A stretch of DNA of 11,211 nucleotides from Heritagella sp051881655 (GTDB taxonomy: Bacteria; Bacillota; Clostridia; Oscillospirales; Acutalibacteraceae): the NCBI GenBank assembly GCA_051881655.1, contig JBJEQH010000139.1, positions 1-11,211 on the forward strand. Reading direction: 5' to 3'. The stretch's first letter is position 1. Each line of letters starts with the position of its first letter. Positions 5,947-11,211 of the stretch are shown piece after piece. The position numbers and the translations under genes were made by a program. Under the pieces are notes generated by a model, which saw only the letters and a list, made by a program, of their open reading frames with translations, did not search any database and was not told the origin of the DNA.

Positions 5947-8900
5947 CCGAATCACCTCCCTGGTTCTGGCGGTACTCCTTCTGGTACCGGCGGTCTCTTT
6001 TTCCGGTCCCGCGGTATCGGCCGCCGCAGATTCCGATACCATTTTTCTCAACAGCGCCGAGGACTTCGCCGAACTGGCGGAAAACTGCACGCTGGACACC
6101 TGGTCCCAGGGGAAAAAGGTGGTCCTTCAGGCGGATATCTCGCTGTCCGGCGCCGCGGCTGTACAGATTCCCACCTTTGGGGGAGAATTTGACGGGAACG
6201 GCCACACCATCAGCGGCGTGAAAATCACACAGAGCACCACGCCGTCGGGCCTTTTCGGGGTGCTGCAGGAGAGCGCCGCCGTCAAAAACCTGACGGTCAG
6301 CGGCGATATAGCCCCTGCCGGGGACGGCAGCTGCGTGGGCGGTATTGCCGGTGAAAACTACGGGCTGATAACCGGATGCACCTTTACCGGAAACGCAGCG
6401 GGAAAGAACAGCGTCGGCGGCGTGGCCGGGATCAACGGCGCCACCGGGCGAATCCTCTCCTGCCGCACGGGCGGCTCGGTCACGGGGGACAAGATGACGG
6501 GCGGTATCGCCGGGTGTAACCTGGGCACCATTCAGGACTGCCGCAACGGTGCGTATGTCAATACCATCCGCGTCGATTCCTCCTTCAGCCCCGAGGATAT
6601 CTCCCTCGATTTTTCCCTGGACCTCTCGGTTCTGTCCTCGATGGATACCAGCACCTCTTCCTCCGATACCGGGGGAATTGCGGGGTATTCCTCGGGATTG
6701 ATCCTGGAATGCTCGAACCATGCGCCGGTGGGGTATCCCCACGTCGGATACAACGCGGGCGGCATCGCCGGGCGCAGCTGCGGTACTCTGTACGCCTGTG
6801 AGAACAGCGCCAACGTCTACGGCCGCAAGGACGTGGGCGGTATCGCCGGGCAGATGGAACCGTACATCGCGCAGAATATCACCGAGAGCACCCTTGACAA
6901 GCTGGAAAGCCAGCTGGATAAACTGGATGCCCTGCTGACCACCGCGCTGGAGGACGCCAATGCCGGCACCGGCACCGTTTCGTCCCGGCTGAACCGGATC
7001 GCCGATTATCTGGACAGCGCCGCCGGCGCCGCCGGGAATATCCGCACCTATGCCAATGCGTCCGGCACGGTGGACGGAAACGGCCAGACGGATGCCAGCG
7101 GCGGCATAACCGTCACGCCTCCTCAGGCGCAGGCCGAGGGAGACGCCTCCGCCGCCGGAGGGGCCGGCGTCATCATCACGCCGGGCGGCAGTGCCGGAGG
7201 CGGCGTCATTGCCGGTGAAGGGGAAATCCAGGCGGGCCTGACAGAGGGCAGCGCACAGGGCGAAAATCACACGTCGGCCAGCGGCAATGTCAGTGCCTCG
7301 GCCCAGATGACCCTGACCACCAATCTCAGCGGCCTGACCTCTTCCCTCTCCGGGATGTCCGGGCAGATGCGCCTGCTCTCGGGAGAGATCTCCGGGATTT
7401 CCGGCACGCTGACGGAGGACCTGCAGGCCATCCAGAAGCAGATCCGCGCCATTTCCGACACCGCCATGGAGCTGTTCGGGGGAGAGGATACCGGAGATCT
7501 TCTGATCGACAGCTCGGAATCGGACGGGGACTCGGTCACCCTTGGAAAAACCCACAGCTGCCTCAATTCCGGCAGCATCAGCGGAGACATCAACGTGGGC
7601 GGCATCGCCGGCGCCATGGCGATGGAATATGAACTGGACCCGGAGGACGACATCACCGCCAATATGGATGCCCGGCAGCGCCGGAAGCTGGAGGTAAAGA
7701 GCGTAATCTCCCGGTGCGTAAACAACGGCAGCGTAACCGCCAAGCGGAGCTATGCGGGGGGCATCTGCGGCCGGATGGATCTGGGCCTGATTACAAAATC
7801 CGAGGGGTATGGCCGTGTTGCCAGCGAAAACGGGAACTATGTGGGCGGCATCGCCGGGCTGACCTCCTCAACGGTCCGCCAGTGCTTTGCCAAATGCACG
7901 CTCGCCGGAAAAAAGTACACCGGCGGCATTGTGGGATCGGGCGTTTTCGAGGATCTGTCCGGGGAATCCAGCACGGTGGCCGGGTGCTACAGTATGGTGA
8001 GCATCGAATCCTCCCAGGAGTTCTCCGGGGCGATTTCCGGCGGGGATGCGGGAACTTTTCTGGAGAACTATTTTGTCTCGGACACCCTGACGGGAATCAA
8101 CGGGAGGAGCTACAGCGGAAAAGCCGAACCGATCTCCTACGAGGCGCTTCTTAAGAAATCGGGGAGCGGTTCCGAAAAGAACGCGGACGAAACCTTTTCG
8201 GTTCCCGATGCGTTTCTGCAGCTCACCCTATCCTTTGCCGCCGGGGACGAAACCATCAAAACCGTTTCCTTTGAGTACGGCGCCTCGTTTGACGGGAGCG
8301 TCTACCCCGAGATCCCCGAAAAGGAAGGGTACTACGCCGTTTGGGACCGGACCGACCTTCAGAATCTTCACTTTGATACCGTGGTTACGGCGGTTTATAC
8401 CCCCTATGTGTCCGCCCTGTCCCATGCGGAAGAGCGCTCGGACGGCCGCCCCATTTTCTTTGTGGAGGGGCAGTTCGGCGAGGGGGATGCGGTGCAGGTA
8501 ACCTCCCTGCCCCACACGCCGCAGGAGTTTTCGTTCCTCACCAGGGACTGGACCGGTTTTCTGGCCCAGAGCTTTTCCGGTACCACAGTCTGCCGCGAGA
8601 TTGTGGAGCAGTGGCGGATTTCCATCCCCGATGACGGGCAGAAAACCCACACCATCCGCTATCTGGCGCCCGACGGCAGCCCGGACCATCTGGACATTTA
8701 TGTAAAGGGCCCGGACGGCTGGCAGAAAGCGGAAACCGAGATCATCGGCAGCTATCTAACCTTTTCCGCCGAAGGCACGGAGATCGAGGCGGCGGCTATT
8801 TCCACCGCATCGGTGTGGTGGGTATGGCTGATAGCGGGGGTTCTGCTTTTTCTCCTCCTTTTCCTGCTGTTCCGCCTGATCCGCCGGATCTCCCGAAAGC

Positions 8901-10309
8901 GGGCCGCCTCCCGGGCCGCTGCCCGGCGCAACCACGCGGCGTCCGGTGAAAGCCCGGCGGCCGCCCCGCATGCGGCGCCCAAAAAGAAGCGGCGCTGGCT
9001 CACCCCGCTGCTGATCCTTCTGGCCCTGCTGGTTGGGATAGCGGGAACGGCGGCCTTCTTCCTGCTGCCGGATCTGATCACGGGCAAACAGGCCTATGAC
9101 CTTCTGAAGCGGTATGCCGAAAAAGCGGAGCTGGATATGGAACTGACCGTTCACGGGGAACTGGATTCGGAAGCCCTGGATTTTACCGCCATGATGAGCC
9201 GGACCGACATCGACGGGCACCGGGCCACAGCCATCCGCCAGGGGGAGCGGATTCTCACCTATTCGGAAGGGACCGTCTTCCTCGAGAACGGGAGCGCTTA
9301 CAAGCTGAGCGATTCTCTGCCGGATTACTCCCGGCTGCTCGACCAGGCCCTGGAACTGTACCAGTATGTGGACATGGAGGAAGAGGACGGGACCTATACC
9401 ATTACCGCCGGAGAGGAGGACGCCGCCGCCCTGTTGGAGCTGCTCTTCCCCTCCGCCTCCTCCGACCGGATCGAGGCCGGCACGGTGCAGGTGGAGATGA
9501 AAACCCAGGGGGACGACGTATCCGAAATCCGTTTTTCCGGCAGCGGTTCGCTGAAGGATGCCGGGAAAACGCCCCTGCGCGTCTCGGCCGTCCTCACCCT
9601 GGACCCCGACCGGGACCGGGTTGCCGTACCGGAGGCGGTCAGGGCCGCCCTTGTCAGCGGAGATTACAGCGCCGGGGAGCCCCTCTCCGACGACCTGATC
9701 CGGCTGGCGGCGGCCTGGCAGGCTTTAACCCGGGCGGACTACACCGGGGCCAACCTGACGCTGCGGGCGGACTGCGGCCCCGTCACGCTGGATAACCGCC
9801 TCACCTACTGCCGCTGGAAAGAGGATGGGCTGACCATTCACTCCGTGCAGAAAAACGGCTGCGCCCTGTATTTCACAGAGGAGGACCTCTGTGATGAAAA
9901 CGGCCGGGAACTTCTTTTGAAAGACGCCGGGGAAACCGAAACGGTCAAACTCCTCGACCTCGCCTGCGAGCTCTGCCTCCACAGCAGCATGGACGGCAGC
10001 GCAGGCCTGGATTCCTGCACCTACACCCTTTCCCTGGATCAGGAAAGCATGGAGGCGGCCGCCTGTGCCATCGCGCCCGAAGCCGGAGACATGGATCTGC
10101 TCTTTGACAGCGGAACCCTGCAGGTTGTGGTGGAGGGGGATCGGATCGCCCGTGTTGCAATCGACTGCGGCGGTACAGCCCGGCTGGTCGTCTCCGACAC
10201 TCCTGTTTCCTTTGAAGCGCAATTGGAATTTCCGGAGGAGATGGACCGGCTGTCTCTGCCGGAAACGGTAAAAGAAGCCCTGCAAAAACAGAGAGGAGGA
10301 TCCACATGA
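5927..10309 (+). CDS. Giant exported GLUG-repeat surface protein with duplicated C-terminal domain
   Basis: A 1460-residue exported protein. It has a signal peptide (1-32, K/R-rich start, hydrophobic core, ending AVSA). A first GLUG beta-helix block (about 38-315) has GGIAG/GGVAG units at 138, 164, 192, 249, 278 and 304. Next is an insert (316-540) with a LDKLESQLDKLDALL helix, a Gly/Ala-rich stretch and an amphipathic Ser/Leu/Gly-rich helix (460-517). A second GLUG block (541-725) has units at 558, 611, 640 and 666. An InlB-repeat-like segment (767-826, with YGASF, KEGYYAVWD and VVTAVY) follows. Then come TM helix 963-983, a basic Ala/Pro loop (984-1023) and TM helix 1024-1047. The C-terminal part (1055-1452) consists of two related units. 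The predicted topology puts both large parts outside and the basic loop inside. The start has a GGAAGGAG site inside the MMPL gene, so translation is probably coupled. Partnership with the exporter is inferred; the C-terminal units resemble LolA/LppX-type half-barrels only in strand pattern. Confidence 0.85.
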   Translation: MKKTRFNRITSLVLAVLLLVPAVSFSGPAVSAAADSDTIFLNSAEDFAELAENCTLDTWSQGKKVVLQADISLSGAAAVQIPTFGGEFDGNGHTISGVKITQSTTPSGLFGVLQESAAVKNLTVSGDIAPAGDGSCVGGIAGENYGLITGCTFTGNAAGKNSVGGVAGINGATGRILSCRTGGSVTGDKMTGGIAGCNLGTIQDCRNGAYVNTIRVDSSFSPEDISLDFSLDLSVLSSMDTSTSSSDTGGIAGYSSGLILECSNHAPVGYPHVGYNAGGIAGRSCGTLYACENSANVYGRKDVGGIAGQMEPYIAQNITESTLDKLESQLDKLDALLTTALEDANAGTGTVSSRLNRIADYLDSAAGAAGNIRTYANASGTVDGNGQTDASGGITVTPPQAQAEGDASAAGGAGVIITPGGSAGGGVIAGEGEIQAGLTEGSAQGENHTSASGNVSASAQMTLTTNLSGLTSSLSGMSGQMRLLSGEISGISGTLTEDLQAIQKQIRAISDTAMELFGGEDTGDLLIDSSESDGDSVTLGKTHSCLNSGSISGDINVGGIAGAMAMEYELDPEDDITANMDARQRRKLEVKSVISRCVNNGSVTAKRSYAGGICGRMDLGLITKSEGYGRVASENGNYVGGIAGLTSSTVRQCFAKCTLAGKKYTGGIVGSGVFEDLSGESSTVAGCYSMVSIESSQEFSGAISGGDAGTFLENYFVSDTLTGINGRSYSGKAEPISYEALLKKSGSGSEKNADETFSVPDAFLQLTLSFAAGDETIKTVSFEYGASFDGSVYPEIPEKEGYYAVWDRTDLQNLHFDTVVTAVYTPYVSALSHAEERSDGRPIFFVEGQFGEGDAVQVTSLPHTPQEFSFLTRDWTGFLAQSFSGTTVCREIVEQWRISIPDDGQKTHTIRYLAPDGSPDHLDIYVKGPDGWQKAETEIIGSYLTFSAEGTEIEAAAISTASVWWVWLIAGVLLFLLLFLLFRLIRRISRKRAASRAAARRNHAASGESPAAAPHAAPKKKRRWLTPLLILLALLVGIAGTAAFFLLPDLITGKQAYDLLKRYAEKAELDMELTVHGELDSEALDFTAMMSRTDIDGHRATAIRQGERILTYSEGTVFLENGSAYKLSDSLPDYSRLLDQALELYQYVDMEEEDGTYTITAGEEDAAALLELLFPSASSDRIEAGTVQVEMKTQGDDVSEIRFSGSGSLKDAGKTPLRVSAVLTLDPDRDRVAVPEAVRAALVSGDYSAGEPLSDDLIRLAAAWQALTRADYTGANLTLRADCGPVTLDNRLTYCRWKEDGLTIHSVQKNGCALYFTEEDLCDENGRELLLKDAGETETVKLLDLACELCLHSSMDGSAGLDSCTYTLSLDQESMEAAACAIAPEAGDMDLLFDSGTLQVVVEGDRIARVAIDCGGTARLVVSDTPVSFEAQLEFPEEMDRLSLPETVKEALQKQRGGST

Positions 10310-10563
10310 GCAACCGGATTATCTGCATCGGACGTGAGTTCGGCAGCGGCGGCCACGAAGTGGCTGTGCGCCTTTCCAAACGGCTGGGAATCCGGGTGTA
10401 TGAAAAGCACCTGCTGTACCTGGCCTGCCCTCTTTTCCTGAACGCCCCCACGGGCCCTTTACAAACCGAACGAAACTCCGCGGATATCCTGGTGCACAGA
10501 TTCTTTCCAAAAGGCCTGCGCCAGACAGCAGGCCCTGGGATCCGGGTGGTATATTGGCAATAA
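10306..10563 (+). pseudogene. Truncated cytidylate-kinase-like gene remnant
   Basis: The ATG overlaps the stop of the surface-protein gene (ATGA, 4 bp), with GAGAGGAGG just upstream. The first 40 or so residues, IICIGREFGSGGHEVAVRLS followed by KRLGIRVYEKHLLYLA, match the P-loop start of the cytidylate-kinase-like family (Cytidylate_kin2), where GREFGSGG is the nucleotide-binding motif. Such proteins are usually about 200 residues. Here, from about residue 41 (position 10426), the sequence turns into an unrelated Pro/Arg-rich tail and stops at 10561-10563, 85 residues in all. I checked the other forward frames over the next 130 bases and saw no continuation of the kinase, so a deletion or rearrangement is more likely than a simple frameshift. 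It probably makes no active enzyme. A short functional protein cannot be excluded. Confidence 0.7.
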
Positions 10564-10574
10564 CATAAAAAATT

Positions 10575-10589
10575 TAACGAAAAACATTA
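10575..10589. promoter_or_regulatory. Operator-like site O1
   Basis: TAACG-AAAAA-CATTA, an imperfect inverted repeat (one mismatch) with a 5-base spacer. It lies just upstream of the -35 at 10598 and matches O2 at 10634-10648 at 13 of 15 positions. Confidence 0.5.
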
Positions 10590-10597
10590 AAAATCCC

Positions 10598-10626
10598 TTG
10601 ACAAAGCGAATTCGATGGCCTATACT
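10598..10626 (+). promoter_or_regulatory. Near-consensus sigma-A promoter for the membrane protein gene
   Basis: TTGACA (10598-10603), a 17-base spacer and TATACT (10621-10626). This is the strongest promoter in the window by consensus. The start point would be near 10633, inside or next to operator O2, which fits a strong promoter held down by a repressor. Confidence 0.85.
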
Positions 10627-10633
10627 ATAGTCA

Positions 10634-10648
10634 TAACGATAAACGTTA
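10634..10648. promoter_or_regulatory. Operator-like site O2 over the transcription start
   Basis: TAACG-ATAAA-CGTTA, a perfect inverted repeat with a 5-base spacer, placed directly downstream of the -10. Its centre is 59 bases from the centre of O1. The placement is typical of a repressor site. Confidence 0.6.
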
Positions 10649-10680
10649 AATAATTTATGTTTTACGTAGGGGGTATTCTT

Positions 10681-11211
10681 ATGAATTCAAAAACTCTTGC
10701 AAGCTTCCACAAGTTCGGTAAAGTCGGTAAGATTATCATGACCGTCTTGATGGGAATCGCGATTGCGGCGACTGCCGTAAGTCTGACCGCTGCCATTTTT
10801 GTGGCTGCGCTTCCGGAGGATGCACTGACCGTGCGTGTTACCAATTATGCCGAGTTTCGGATAAACGAAACGGAGTTCGGTTCCCTGTGGGGCATTCTGG
10901 CCGATAACTTTTCTTATGCGGGAAACGCAAGTCCCGAAGATATGGTAAGCGGCAAAACCGACGCCATTGCCCCTCCGGAAAACCAGGAATTCGAAACGGA
11001 ATTATCGTTTTTCAATCAGTCCTATTCTTCCGCCAAAATTCATTCCGACGGAAATGCAAAGGTAATGGAGGCCAAGTCGTCGCCTGCCGAATACCGCTCC
11101 ACGGATTTGGTATCCGTCCTTATATTCCTCACCTTGTTTGTTGCTTCTGCAGCCGCCGCTTTGTTTATGCTGAAAAGGCTGTTTGCGGTTCTTGCGAAGT
11201 GTGAATCTCCG
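10681..11211 (+). CDS. Membrane protein, DUF2975-like, partial at right edge
   Basis: The frame is open from ATG 10681 through the right edge (177 codons, no stop). A basic N-terminus (MNSKTLASFHKFGKVGK) leads into a first membrane helix (about 18-44, IIMTVLMGIAIAATAVSL onward). An extracytoplasmic part of about 95 residues follows, then a second helix (about 143-163), then LKRLFAVLAKCESP. The ending, a helix followed by L-x-x-L-F-x-x-L-x-x-x-x-x-P, resembles DUF2975 proteins, which in Firmicutes are often followed by a small Xre-type regulator; that gene would lie outside the window. The start follows AGGGGG (10668-10673); ATG 10657 is in frame but has no ribosome binding site. Codon use (TTG, CTT, GTA, TCT) and composition are visibly less GC-rich than in the genes to the left. 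The function is unknown. Confidence 0.65.
   Translation, partial: MNSKTLASFHKFGKVGKIIMTVLMGIAIAATAVSLTAAIFVAALPEDALTVRVTNYAEFRINETEFGSLWGILADNFSYAGNASPEDMVSGKTDAIAPPENQEFETELSFFNQSYSSAKIHSDGNAKVMEAKSSPAEYRSTDLVSVLIFLTLFVASAAAALFMLKRLFAVLAKCESP

Noticed and set aside
5891..7555. Long minus-strand open frame of 554 codons opposite the surface-protein gene
   Set aside because: Its translation is Gly/Ala/Arg/Asp-rich with no domain sense and it lies antisense to a clear signal-peptide and GLUG-repeat gene. Such antisense frames are common in GC-rich coding DNA. The same applies to the minus-strand frame at 4588-6099.
10513..10534. Terminator after the surface-protein operon: GGCCTGC/GCAGGCC hairpin
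   Set aside because: The 7-bp stem is followed by CTGGGATCC rather than a T-run, so it does not fit an intrinsic terminator. No other terminator is visible before the promoter at 10598.
1..11211. CRISPR array, tRNA or rRNA gene, insertion sequence
   Set aside because: I saw no regularly spaced repeats, no tRNA-like cloverleaf, no rRNA sequence and no transposase in any frame.

Overview
The window reads as a chromosomal segment from a moderately GC-rich monoderm Firmicute, probably a gut-type Clostridia (Oscillospiraceae or Lachnospiraceae relative). This is inferred from strong GGAGG-type ribosome binding sites, sigma-A type promoters, a GLUG-motif surface protein, an MMPL-type exporter, a DhaS-like TetR regulator and a cytidylate-kinase-like gene start. 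No taxonomic marker is present, so the assignment is tentative.

Layout. Positions 1-203 hold the N-terminus of a GNAT-type acetyltransferase on the minus strand, with its own extended -10 promoter at 301-329. A divergent promoter (392-420) drives a leader of about 370 nt in front of mgtE (797-2200, magnesium channel/transporter). That leader carries a 29-codon reading frame with a DPPG stall-type motif, followed directly by a terminator-like hairpin and two more hairpins. I found no canonical M-box. mgtE and the convergent tetR-type gene (2304-2897, minus) share a strong bidirectional terminator.

The tetR gene is divergent from a compact operon. The intergenic region between them (2898-3148) has a compound inverted-repeat array that looks like an operator. 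The operon encodes a 109-residue beta-rich protein of unknown function, an 817-residue MMPL/RND exporter with an unusual Gly/Val-rich C-terminal tail, and a 1460-residue exported protein. The last one combines GLUG beta-helix blocks, a helical insert, an InlB-like segment, two membrane helices around a basic loop, and a duplicated C-terminal domain. Overlaps of 20 bp and 4 bp link the exporter, the surface protein and the start of a cytidylate-kinase-like gene, which is truncated after about 40 recognisable residues.

From 10598 on, a near-consensus promoter flanked by two matching operators (TAACG-N5-CRTTA) drives a membrane protein gene of DUF2975-like appearance that runs off the right edge. 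Its composition is visibly less GC-rich than the genes before it.

The best candidates for something new are (i) the TetR-controlled exporter plus giant surface-protein operon, plausibly a cell-envelope lipid or amphiphile export system in a monoderm, and (ii) the mgtE leader peptide, which resembles in principle the acidic/proline leader peptides that sense magnesium in enterobacteria. Both functions are inferences.
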